Source: Lanius collurio (lineage: Eukaryota; Chordata; Aves; Passeriformes; Laniidae). From it: a stretch of DNA of 64,000 nucleotides. Positions 26,353 to 38,466 of this stretch are shown piece by piece. The notes beneath the pieces were generated by a model. The model was not told the origin of the DNA. It saw only the letters and a list, made by a program, of their open reading frames with translations, and ran no database searches. The stretch's first letter is position 1, and the number at the start of each line of letters is the position of its first letter. Position numbers and translations under genes: made by a program. The stretch is taken from assembly GCA_020086605.1 (NCBI GenBank), contig JACBWW010000048.1:1218273-1282272 (forward strand), read 5' to 3'.

Positions 26353-26365
26353 GGGGGGGGGGGGG
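26353..26365. repeat. Poly(G) run of 13
   Basis: An uninterrupted G homopolymer following TTTGCA. Confidence 0.9.
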
Positions 26366-26695
26366 ATAAATTCAGTAAATAAACCACAAATTCTTCATAG
26401 GCTTGATTGATTTCCATGGGTTTGCAACCTCCTTTCTCCTTTTCCCTGCAAGCTGTACTCACATCTCATGAGCCCTGTATGGCATGTGATTCCCTGAGTG
26501 CCTGTAAACCTCAGGCCTAATGGAGTGAGTTCCTGACAGACCAAGCACAAAAGAGGAAGGCTGCCCAGCAGCCCACATTTTTCTGTAAGTAGTGTGTGTG
26601 CAACCTACTCAGCAGCCTGAGGCATTGCTGGGGGTATGATGGGCCAGCAACCCCTGTGGGAGTCACTACTCACGAGGTAAGAGAGATGAACAGCA

Positions 26696-27020
26696 ATGCC
26701 TGGTTATAATGCTGATGGTCAGGTTTCTGACTGGGAGGTGGTCAGTTCTTTTGATGAAAAAGGGAGACACCTATGTGATGCTCAACAGCTTTCAGCGGCC
26801 CTGTGATGCAACGAAGGTTTACTGTGGAGGTAGTCCACTTCAGTCTCCATCTACAGTCCCACAGGGAGAGGAGATTAATCCTTTGGTTGTTGCTCAGGGG
26901 AAACAGTATCCCAAACCAAACAAGGGTCCTGATCAGGTGGGGGAGCTATATTCAGAACTGAAAGCTGCTCAGTGGAGCCATGGACACACACTAGGCAATT
27001 TAACTCCAGTGGCTTTTTAA
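26696..27020 (+). pseudogene. Possible coding relic, unrecognised
   Basis: A 36-codon open frame from 26696 (starting MPGYNADGQVSDWEVV) ends in a stop at 26804, while an overlapping frame stays open to 27020 (containing VPQGEEINPLVVAQGKQYPK). Together they look like one coding sequence with a shifted frame, polar and globular in composition. No family is recognised; it could be an old retroelement gag-like piece, a retrocopy or chance. Confidence 0.18.
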
Positions 27021-27962
27021 TATAGGTTCATGTTATACTTCTGTCATATTTCCTGCTGTTTTTAAATTTTAATAAATCCTGTGAGTATTTCATAATAGCA
27101 TAGTGTGGGCATGAGTTGTCCCTTTTAGGATCAACTGGTTGGTCAGAGATGTGGCTGTTTGCCACCATAGTCAGAATATCCAGGGTTAGTCTCTCACTGG
27201 ACTTGAAGCCAGGAGAGTGGTGGTAGCACAGGGATCATATGAACCGATGACAAACATCTGGGCGACTGAATCAGCCCAGCTACCTGAGATGGGGCAGACA
27301 AATCCCACTCAAATGCAGTACCTCCTCAAAAAGACAAAGAAGCTGTATTGCAAAGCGCTGGGGCAGATATCATGTAGATAGGACACTGGCAGAAGAATTA
27401 ATGGGGCAATATTTCTCTTTGGAAAAAGAAATAGATTATCACTGGCATCATCTCATACTACTTTTTGCTTAACTCTGTCTTCTCACTTTTCCAGTGGCAT
27501 AGAGGGGCTTATCCCTTCTCCTTTACTGTGGTTATCTTTCATCCTTCCTCCTATTTATAGTTTGCCCCTTCATATCAGTATACCCACAACCTGAATTAAT
27601 TTTGTGAACAAACTATATGGTAATAAGGAATGGTAGCATCTTTTTTGCCAATATTTTTTATAATGACTTCCTCCTGAGCACATATTTCAGTTTCCTATGA
27701 CATGATTATTAGAGAATATATAAAAATCAAAATGTGACATGTAAGTTTCTTAATGACTCTCAGGTGATTTTGACTTTTTATCCTGAGTAATCTTTTCAAA
27801 AACTGTTTGTGAAGAACTTGCTGTGTGGATTTCTTCTCAGTAAGTTTCTAATGTCTCTCTCACTGCATTCTTAAGAGCATCCTCATTCTCACCTAGACAA
27901 CATCTCTAATTTTACAATCCCTGTTCAGATGAACTGCACAGCTTTAATAGATGCTTCCATTT

Positions 27963-27977
27963 GGGGGGGGGGGGGGG
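27963..27977. repeat. Poly(G) run of 15
   Basis: An uninterrupted G homopolymer, preceded by CATTT and followed by AAGAATC. Base calls at such runs are often unreliable. Confidence 0.9.
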
Positions 27978-28364
27978 AAGAATCAGTTGCAAGCAACCAT
28001 ATCTTAATGATTTCATACTTATCTTCTACTAAAATCTAGAAAATCACGATTTTCTAATGGTTAATCAGCATAAATTTATTTCATGATCACTAAAAGGCAG
28101 CTGTTGTTAAGAACAGCGAATGGAAACATTTTTAGCATGGTGTCCTTTAAAGTACTTGAGCCTAGATTCAGGCAGTCCAAATTACATCTACTTCCCTCTG
28201 CCTCATGTCTCCCTTTGGTCACCCCTGTGTCTGCAGGGACACAGGGCACACAAAGCACAAGAGGCTGTAGATTAAGTTTTCAATGTCTGAGCCTATACTT
28301 TTGTGTCCAGATGTAAATGTACCAACCCCTCTCGAGTTACTTAACTACTTCTCAGCTAGTGGCC

Positions 28365-28491
28365 TTTTTTGGTTAGTTGATTTCTTGGTGTTTTGTTAGC
28401 TTTGTTTGTTTTGGGGATTTTTTGTTTCTTTGTGAGGGTTTTTTTGTTGATTCGGTTTGTTTGTTTTTGTTGTTGTTTTGTTTCTTGTTGC
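28365..28491. repeat. T/G-rich low-complexity tract
   Basis: Repeated TTTGTTT, TTGTTG and TTTTTTG units over about 125 bp on the plus strand. Confidence 0.9.
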
Positions 28492-31400
28492 TGCATATCA
28501 GAGTTCAGAAGTAACCCGAAGTGCCATGGAACATAGCTTCATACACATTTTTTCTGAATATATAAATGAGATTGTGGGTAATGATGGCAGAACTAGGCCT
28601 TCACTGATAAGATTTTAAGTCTTGCTCTGCACTTTATTCAACTCATTCTTCTGCTGCAAGCTGCTTCCACTCTGTGCAACTTAAATGTGTACATGGTTAT
28701 GTGAGCTGAGATCTGACCTAGATCTAACGCTAAACACATTGCTCCCTTTTGTGCTGCTGGCTGCAGAAGCATTGTATCTTAACCAATCTTGTTGCAGCAG
28801 CCAACTGCTTTATCTTTGGCTTTGAATAGATTCTCAGTCTTGGATAAGGATGTGTTACTGTCGGTCAGATAACATTGGCTTTTGAGGAGCTGTTGCAAGC
28901 AGCCACAGTCCTTGCCCTCTGCCTAGCTTTCAGTCAAATGTTGGGTAAGAGATTTCCAAAGGAAGAAATTTTCTTTATGTTCTTCTTGACCATATCTTTC
29001 ACAAGACTGTTGTATAGCTTTGAAAATCTTGCTCTAGAAAAGAAAATAGGAGATTGTCTATTGCTGATTTCACATAAAAAGGATTATTGCTTCCATGGTC
29101 AACCTAATACTGCTGAGCTGGAGAGAGATAATATCTGACAGGAGAAGAGTCTTGCACAGTCTAGACTAGTAGGTAAGAATATATCTCAGGTACTTTAGCA
29201 TAAAAGAAGGCTTTGCTTTAATATAGACTAATGCAGAATGATTTACATGTAACACTTTGAAACCGTGAGTGTTTAGCCCTGAATGTTGGCGTTAAAGTCC
29301 TCAGACTAATTTTATCACAAACACATCTATTCTTTCATAGCTTTACATTCAGTCATATACAAAGACTCATCAAATAGAAGTAAAGAGTCTTATGGAAAAA
29401 AAAATATCCTTAAAATGTTTACCTAGTCATAACTAATAGCTTTTGATTGTTCCTTGGTAAGCTTGGAAGCCATTATAGAAAGCGCAATTAAGAGTCTTGA
29501 CATTTACTGTGAATTCCAATTCAAATTTACTAATGGATACAATTCAGTTCCTTTTTGCACCACACAATGCCACAAATTCAGTTTAGAGTAATGCAGACTT
29601 CCAAGGGTGAGCTGGGAATAATTACACAGAAGGTCAAAAGCCTCTTGCCCTGCAATAAGTACCATTTCTGACAGGCTTGCTAGTTTGTTTAAATAGAACA
29701 TTATAATCAAGCAGATACTGGAAAATATCTCAAGGAGAGTACTTTTATACAATACAGTCCCCTCATAAAGAAAGATATACCTAATTTTCAGTTCTGTGGA
29801 ATGTCACCTAGAAAGAAGGGCCCTTTTAATAGCAAGGTGCGACTGCACTTTTGGTCATTGTGAGCTGCAATTCCTTCTCTAAAGTAGGATTTTGTTGCCA
29901 AACTTGGAACTAACAGTGTGTTGAATATCCGGTCCAGTGCAAACAGGCTCCATAAGTACCTTCAAATCAGCCTTCCTGCATGAAAGAAGCAATCCTTTTG
30001 TGAATGAAACCGGATACTGAAGAATTAGAAATGCAGGTAGTCCTCTGGTCACTTTTCAGAGAAAGGATGGGGGAGGAGGAGTAGAAGAGATGCTGATTAC
30101 AACATCTTGTCTACATAAACTAAACATGTGTGAAGGTGTGGGAATGTGCATATAAACCTTTTCCAGAGTTTGTTGTTTCATTTAAATGAAGAAAACTCAA
30201 AGAGGTGTTCCTTCCTCTCCCCTCCCTTCACATAACACTTTCTGCTGAGCAAAGTGTTAGACCTGGACAGGCACTAATGTCACCATTTTGACTGATAATC
30301 AAGTTGTTGTAGGAAAATAGCACAACTAATTTACCTGTATTTGAGAACAAAGGCCTGTAACACATGGATTCAGTCTCTCCAGGTTCTCTGGGAAGCCCTC
30401 TGAGCAGCACAGACTTGCTGCAGCTTCAAGGTACAGCTGGCTGTGCTGACAGGGGTACAGCACAGGCAGACAGACATCATCGTGCTGAAAGCAGCCTTGG
30501 AGATCAGTGTCATTCCTCAACACAAAGAGTGCCATTTTTCTCACTTCTTTGTTTTGTTTTATTTACTCCGAGTATCTGAGCTACTTCTAAACCTTCAATT
30601 AAAAATCCCTGATTTGACAAACAAACACCTTGTGAGTTCCTGAAGCACTTCAGCTTTGAAAGAAAAACAGGTAGAAACTTTTGCTGGTTTGCTTGAAACT
30701 GCCATTCACTGTTATTTTTTTATCAGAGAGGGAAGTATGATAAAAGCCTGAACAAAGAGATACATCTTCATTCCCTTGTTGATCATGGGGAAGCTCAGGT
30801 TTAAGGTAGCAATTATCTGTCCTCTGCAACACCACACCCAGCCTTCCTTCTGCCCTTGTTCACTGCAGCTTGCTGAAAAAGCACTGGAGGCACAGAAGAG
30901 ACAGTCCTCATCAGCTGGTCTCTGGCTCACATGGTGATCACCACACAATACTTCATCAAAAGATGAAGCGTGATATTCTCTTATCATCCTATTTTATTCA
31001 GAAGCCTTGCAGGCTCCTTGACTCACTGCCCCATACAGTGTGTGCAGCCTGTCTATTCCATGTGGGACAAGGATGATAGCACTGAGATCTGGTCAATGAT
31101 CATGAGACCACAGCTGTTGTGCTGCAACAATCTCCCACTTGCTGCGTGTGTCACAGCTATGAACCTTAACAGGTTTGATCTTGCCTTCCAATGACTCCTG
31201 AATAGGTTGCTGAAAGGCTCTCAAGAGAACCTCCACCTCCTAAACCGGCACCACCCTCTTTACTCACAGTGGGTTATGAGGAAGTTGCTGACTTTTTTGT
31301 TGCTTAAGCTGACCTATGAGAGACCATTAATGTATTTTATGCCATACATAAATTATTTGGCTTCTTGCAGGACTCACAACAAAAGAGTACTTAGGTATGA

Positions 31401-32970
31401 ACGTGTTACCTTGCTGACACAGGTGATGGTGTAGGCTGTGTTTGTTTCAGGGCTCAAAATGTGTGCACAAGTAGGGGGAGTTCAGTTGGATGCAGCAGTG
31501 TTGATGCATGGACTTTAAGAAACTATTCTTCCAAATATAGAAATCATTCACTTGTGTTTCTGGTCATGTCTGAATCAAATCCAAGAACCTTGATCATGGC
31601 AGTTTTGAATCTGATACCATAATAAGGACAGATGGATACAAGCCACATTTTTGGTGTGGGTTGTTCATAAATACATACATTTTGACACAGCAGGTCAAGT
31701 GAGTAGTATGTCATACCTCAGATTCCAAAGCACTCACCTGCAATGGAAATGATTCCTTGGTACAGTATTTTTTCCAGCTACTTGAGCAAATGTGCTTTGT
31801 GTCTGTAGTTTCATGTTTGTGGAACAAGACGTCATTCAGTCCCAGTTCCACTGGTCACTTTATTTAAATTAAGGTGCCATAGAACTTACTTCCTCCCTGA
31901 GTTAGCCACAGGTGCATGTGCTCAGTGTTCTCTGGTGAAGACACATCACAGCTACATCTCTAGCTGTGAACACACAATCCCACCTCCTGTCCACCTGAGC
32001 TCCTCTTACACAAAAATCTTTCACTGCAAAAGGTCTGTCCAGGTCTGCTTGGCCTGACCTCCTCATGTGCACCCTGACCCTGTCATGGCATGATGATGGA
32101 TAATGAATGCTGGCAGTGCCTGAGCACATAAAGCACTAAAATACTACAAAGGAAACTCTTCCCTTGCATCAGCCATGTAGCCTTCCAGACGCTCAAGAGC
32201 AGATTTGACTTTCGGATGGCCTCGGGTAACCCTTGAGATGTAGTGCACCTGCATCAATACACCTACATGTTCTTAACAAGCAGAATTCTCTCTTGGCTTA
32301 TACAATGGAAAAAAGGTGTGCCAACATGTATCAGTAGCGAAAGACACCCTTAATCCACAAATGGTTGCTTTGTAAAGACTGAAATATTGTAAAAGTCATT
32401 CCTTCATGCAATGCAGCCTACAGATTATAAGACTCCAGAGACAAGGCATGGATTAAGAGCATTACCACACAATGAACATATGTCACTTCAGTTTTTATCA
32501 CTGTCAAACAAGCACTAGGAAAGAGTCATAAAAAAAATATTTATAGCAATAAATCCCACCTCAATGTGATAACATTCAGACTGAACATTAAAAGAGCTAA
32601 AGGTATGTAGAATACAAAGTGACTCAGGTATTCCAGGTAACCCATGGCATACTGTAGGACCATCATATTAATATTTCTGTCTGGCTAATAAAAGTATCAG
32701 GAAAAACTGTGCTTCGCTAGTTTTAGATAAGATAGTAGAAGTGTCTGGTCTGGTTGCATGTTCATTTTACTGCAATTAAGTATAGAAAACTTTTCTCAAC
32801 TATACTAGTACACATCTTCCAAAATGTAAGAAGCACAAATTATAACTTCTTTCATAAGTCGTACAACAAGGTGTGCACTGTTATCCAGACTCACATAATC
32901 ACGGAAATATCACCACTGCAGTAGTTTGCCTCCCTCTGGATTTTTCCTCTTCACAAGTTTATGCTGACAG

Positions 32971-32992
32971 TTTGCTTTGCTTTGCTTTGCTC
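32971..32992. repeat. (TTTGC)n pentanucleotide repeat
   Basis: Four perfect TTTGC units followed by TC. Confidence 0.9.
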
Positions 32993-34776
32993 ACTAATGT
33001 GGTTAAAATTTGTAACCCTCTTGATGACTGCCATGGTTACAGAGCACATCTCTTTCAACAGGTTCCTTTTTCCTGGCGGTAATACAACGCCCGTGATTCA
33101 CAGGATAGTGGTGGTGAAATCAGTGGAGCTTACCATCCCTTGGCACTGGGGACCAAACAGAGAGCTGGTGTAAACTGGGGATTACCATGGAGTACAGAAT
33201 AACATCCCTGGATTTGGCTTTGAAGATTTGGTTTCCTCATCAGGATTTTTTCTCTTTTGTTGCCTTTCAGAAATGCAAGTGTTTTCATATCATGCTGTAT
33301 AATTTAGCAGAAGACTAATGTTTTGTCTGGCAGCCTTGGTAGCTTTTACAGATGATTTCTTGCACCAAGCTTCCCCTTCTTCTTTCCCTCTCTCTCCCAT
33401 GCCTCTGAGTTTAAGTGTGATGTTTTGAAAAGCAAATCTTTTTGACTACAAAGTCCTTTCCAGCATTTAATATATTACGTATGGGTTAATACGGCAAATG
33501 TCTTCAGCTCTTCTTCATCTTGCTTTACCAAACTGTTTTACCAAAAAAACACTCATTTCTATTGGCTGAAAGTGTTCCATCAAAGCTGAATTTTAATGAA
33601 AACATTTTTAAAGAGAGTTTTCAGGGTGAAGAGTAGGGAAGAAGGGGGAGAGGGTTTTTTTGTTGTTGCTAAAAAGCAAAGGTATTTTGATTCAGTAATG
33701 GATACTTTCCAAATTAAAAAACTTGGGTATGTAGATCCCAAGATGTCTGCTTTGTGTCCCACAGAAATCTGTGCCTTAATGCTCCACTGTGAGCCAAGTG
33801 TATTTTTCTCACTGAGAAAAAGTTCAAGGAAAAGATGGGCCTGACTTGAGCAGAGAAAAATCCAGAAATCTCTACCTGTTTTTAGCAATTCCTCTCAGCT
33901 TCCTTTACAAATTAATTAGGGTCCTGGAATATTCCCTTAATATCCTTTCTCAGGCATAGTCAATTAATTTTGCATTAAAATATGAAATTACTGCAACTTG
34001 TTGCATGTATAATTTTTTTTTCCAGCCACGAATTACTACCATCCTTTGGGCTGTAAAAGGAAATTTAAATAATGCTGCCATATTCCTCTTGACTGCACGA
34101 AGTGTAAATATTGATCAAAGCTTTCACCAGCTTAAAATATCAGAAATTGAAAATGATGCTGCCAGAAAGATGGGTATTTAATATATGGCTCAGTACTTGG
34201 GTGTTTTTCTCCTTTGTGTTTATCAGTGCATTAATTTCTTCTTGTTGCACCAGCATATTTTATTATTTAAGCAAATTATCATGGCTAGGGTAAGTAGGGC
34301 AATTATTCTTTGTTAGCTGGCACACTTCCATTCCTTTCATGTGTTCAAGAGCCAGCTATGAATTATAAGGATGTAATGTCCCTGATGTGTTTAGTAGTGA
34401 CATCACAAATTCTCACTCTGATGAAGACACTAATATGTACTGTTGCCAGTAATTTGCTGACACCACTTAGAGTGAAGGGCAAAAACAAAAACGTCCTTCT
34501 TGGCATAGTACCATGGAAGCCAAAGTTACTGTGAAAGAAAACACCAGTCAGGTGAATTCAAGTTCTTTGGAAATATATCTGTTAAATGGGGAACAATACA
34601 CCTGCATAATGAATGATACTTTTCTGCGTGCAGGGAGTGCTTTGGAAACCATGGTCAACTGTATGTAAAAAAAAGAAAAAAAGAAAACAAAATATGGGTT
34701 TGAGGGTTCTAGCAATAGTCTGTTAATTATTTCAGCTGAGATAAAGCAGTTCTGGAGTAGCTGGGGGTTCACCATG

Positions 34777-35447
34777 TGTCTTGGGATGACTTTATGATGC
34801 TGTATCCCTTATTGCCTGCTCTGTGTCCAGACATGAGTCTTGTGCCTTTCTGTGCATTTAGGCTGGGTCTGAGAGAAAGTGGGGGGAAAAAGCCAAGCGA
34901 ATTCTTCAGAGCAGTTTTGTGTTCAAGGACTAACAGAGCCCCCCTCCTTGTACTCACTGCTGCAGAGCTGAGGAAGCATCTTCTTGCTTTTTCCCTAGTT
35001 CTCTGCTCTTTTTCTCAGGAGAGAGAGAGTAAAATTCTTTGCTTTTTTTAGCTAGCCTGCTAGCTGAGGCAAGAACATTTTCCCTGGGACAGTGGCTTCC
35101 TCTTCTTTTCCTGGAACTGTTCAGCAACACCAGAACATCACCAGGAGGCCCCACACCACAGCCTGGGGGGGCCCACACAGAACCCCAGCTCCAGGGAGAG
35201 CAGAGTCACACCAACAAAGAACTCTGAATATTCCAGGTCTTCTCCACAGCAAGAGGTTTTATTATTTAACATTACTCATTCTCTTGTGCCTGCATGCACC
35301 CTGCCTGTTAAATAAACAGCTTTTTTTCACTTACCTCCAAGAAATTTCTTTCCGAACCTGGTGGGGGAGAGGCTGCTGAAACCTGCCTTCTGTTAGAGGA
35401 CCCGTTCATTTTGGATGTTTCCTCATAATTTGCCTCAAACTGAGACA
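34777..35447 (+). mobile_element. Solo LTR of an endogenous retrovirus-like element
   Basis: A 671-bp block starts TGTCT and ends AGACA, a perfect 5-bp terminal inverted repeat with the canonical TG...CA ends. It is flanked by identical CCATG at 34772-34776 and 35448-35452, a 5-bp target-site duplication of the size typical for ERVL-type insertions. AATAAA at 35311-35316 sits about 130 bp before the 3' end, as expected for the R/U5 junction of a plus-strand LTR. No gag, pol or env sequence or second LTR is next to it, so it is a solo LTR left by recombination. The ends are precise; subfamily is not identified. Confidence 0.82.
35311..35316 (+). promoter_or_regulatory. Polyadenylation signal of the solo LTR
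   Basis: AATAAA followed about 9 nt later by a T-rich run (CTTTTTTTCACTT). Its position near the 3' end sets the LTR's orientation as plus. Confidence 0.65.
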
Positions 35448-38380
35448 CCATGGTATCAGCATGTAGCTGGATTGGACTCAGCACAAAACCTGAAGTAGCT
35501 CCCTATATGAACTCCCTTTCCTCTCCTTTCCCCAGCTGAGTGTCACACCTTGCTCCTCTGGCTCCAGACTCTGAGCACTGGTTCCACACTCCATAGCTAC
35601 AACCTAGTGAGGTCAACATGTCCACATAGGCTTTGAGGGCAAACTTTGGGAGCATTCTCAGGTGAAACGTTGACCTATTTCTCCTAAAACAACAGAGACA
35701 GTCATGGTAGGACTTGAAGCCTGGCTTGTAGTGAGGTCCATTGGCCCAGATGAGTTTTTGGGTATCGATTTGTGTCACACACCAGAATAGCAGATTGGCA
35801 CAATCTGCAGGCCACAGAAGAGGTTTGGCCTTGTCTTGTCAACACAATGTACAGCATTACTAATCCATCCCTTCATTCTACTCACCACTGCTTCATCCTG
35901 CCCAAGCTCTCCAAAAAGAAATTTAATTCACAGCAAACATTCATAAAATACTGTTCATCCTTTAAACTGATTCCCTTAAACGTATCCTAAAAATCAGCAC
36001 TACTGTTGCTCAACAGATCTTTGTTCCAGGACCTTGAAATCTCTTTTAGTCTCTTTTTTTGGTTAGATTCAACAGGTATCACATTTCTTCCCACCCATCT
36101 CTGCCACTCAGGCCTCTCTTTTCTCTTATAAGATCCCACTCAGGTGCCTTAAGGTGGCACATGCTGAATCCCACACCCCCATCAGGAAGCTGAAGATTCT
36201 GGATTTCGCTTCAGGAACCGTATGTGGCTCTTGGGCAGCAATATGAAAATCTTTTCTGTTTTCTTTTCTGCTAAAGTACATTAGGATATTATTTATTCCT
36301 GTTAGTCCAAGGTATCAAGGAGCACTATCAATACCATTATAAAAATCTTCATGTTAGGGTTCAAACTTTGAACTTTATTTAAAAACAATAATGGTGTAGA
36401 AATCTCTTCCTTCTCTTTGCCTTCTCTGTTCTTGAACAATTCCAATTCTTAGATTTTTTCTGTGACCCCATGAATCATCTTTTCCTGCCTCAAGTTCCAA
36501 TGGGAGCTGCATCTTATGATGGCACATGACTTCAGAAGCTGCAGCTTTGAACAAAAGCCAAAATATTTGTCTTCTGCATATAAAATGCACTTTATGTCAT
36601 CTTGACAATGAATCTGTTTGTGCATCATATCAAGCAGTGCTTCGCTTCTCTATGCCATATGGTGCAGTTTTATTAATAGTATTGATTTTAATCTAATTCA
36701 CCTGAAAGCTTTCTAAGCCTCCTGCTTCTGTAATGTACCTGAAACACTAACCTACAGGTCAATCCAGATCATACCCATTTGAAGCACTCCACGCGAATTT
36801 CCATCCAAATTCTATGTCTTCCAAGATTGCTGGGTCCTGTCAGTGTTTTGCCTTTGTTCTTTTCTGGAAAAGCATTTATATGACATTTGTAAATGTTGCC
36901 AGATGAGTCGATGGTCTGGGCTTGGTACATAATTCAGAATTTCAATTTTTCAAGCCCTCTGAAGCAGCAGCCAGTATTGGAGCCAAAGTTTAATATTGTT
37001 AGTGTATTAATTTATGTCAGTGGTTGAGAACATTTTTTTTTTACCACATTTCACAGAAAATCTCCTACCACCAGCAATTGATCAAATATGACAAACTCCC
37101 ACTTGGCTAATGCCTGTGATATGGGCTACTTAACTCCTGTATTCCTTCCCAGAATGGAAACTGCGGCTTCTGGTGAAATAAAGGAGCTTCTGTTTCTCTG
37201 CCACTGTCAGAAATGGAAATTCAGAGCAATATTTTCATCAGCTTAAAATGCCAGATCAAATCAAAATCCTGATGCCAAGGGGAAGGCTTTTGCTTTGAGC
37301 TGTGGTTTTTAATGCTCCTCAGCCCACCACTTTGTAGGAGCATCTCAACCTTGCTGTTCCTCCTCTCACTAGAGCAGTGCTGAAGAGTCAAATCATTAAC
37401 AGAGGCTTAGGTCTTCTGGGAATACCCCATGAGGGTGAATTCAAGCTTGCTATAGGGCTGCAGGCTAAGAGAGTTACTTCAAGGAGGAAAGCACATTGGT
37501 GGAGACATAAACTGGAATTCACGGAGTGCATGGATCCTACCTGGTGATCCCATAAATTGAACATTGTAGGCTCTCTGTTGGGGAGAGTGAGTGGGATGGG
37601 CTGCCCCCAGGAGCAGGGCCTTTGAATCACTCACTGATCCTTTGACCTTGGGCATCCTTAAGTTTGTGGTAACCAAGTTGGGCTCAGGTAACAGAGACCA
37701 TCATGGCCAGCAGCTTGAGGAAGACATCTATCCCACTAGGACATGGTCTTTGTGCTAAACCTTCCCTGCACTTCACACACACGAAGAGCCTGGTATGAAG
37801 TGTGTTGTTGTCAAAATGAAATCACAGGGAATCAGATGGAAAAATGTGTGTTTGAGCATTTAAAGCTAGACTTTTAGACCACAAAACAGACTTCACAAGT
37901 AGAGGTCAAGGTGGCACCAATTAAGACAAGATTATATTTAATGGAAAGTCACCTGGATTGAATTAAGTGTATTTTCTTGGACCTAGCAGGCTGGAATCAG
38001 GATAAACAAACTTCTCCAGAATTCCTAGGTGACCCTTCCAATAATTATGACCAAATCTGAGTTTCAAGTCTTCAGAGCCCCCAAATTATCTTTTATATAA
38101 GAACACACATTGCTACTCGGGAGGTCTGTTTGTTGTGATGAACAGAGCATAAAATAAATCCCTCACACACAATACTGCAGGTGGAGGCTGCAGAGCAGTT
38201 TCTCCAACCAATAGAGCTAATGGGCCTCCAGTGTAAAACACATTTTTCTAACTCCCTTTCTTCAAACCTTCTCTTTTGTGAGAAGCACAATGCCAAAATA
38301 ACTTAATGGCTTTGTTTTCCAGTCCATAAACTGCTGATATGTCACTGGTGTTGCAGTTAAACATACACAGTAAACCCATC

Positions 38381-38416
38381 AGAGTTCAAGCTACAGTCAG
38401 AGCTCATGCTACAGTC
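38381..38416. repeat. 18-bp tandem duplication (two copies)
   Basis: AGAGTTCAAGCTACAGTC at 38381-38398 is followed by AGAGCTCATGCTACAGTC at 38399-38416, 16 of 18 bases identical. Confidence 0.9.
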
Positions 38417-38436
38417 AAGCACTGGGGCCACCATTT

Positions 38437-38466
38437 TCTTTTCTTTTTTTTTTTTTTTTTTTTTTA
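38437..38466. repeat. Poly(T) tract
   Basis: TTCTTTTC is followed by twenty-two consecutive T. As a poly(A) on the minus strand it could be a retrocopy tail, but nothing recognisable adjoins it. Confidence 0.9.

Larger units (their letters stand above)
25854..34771. other. Intergenic, no gene recognised
   Basis: About 8.9 kb of unique DNA. Visible structure: thirteen G at 26353-26365, a weak coding-like patch at 26696-27020, fifteen G at 27963-27977, a T/G-rich tract at 28365-28491, TTTGC units at 32971-32992, and an AT-rich repeat-free stretch at about 33900-34280 with homeodomain-type and TCF-type motifs. No CR1, RNA gene or exon is recognised. Confidence 0.65.
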
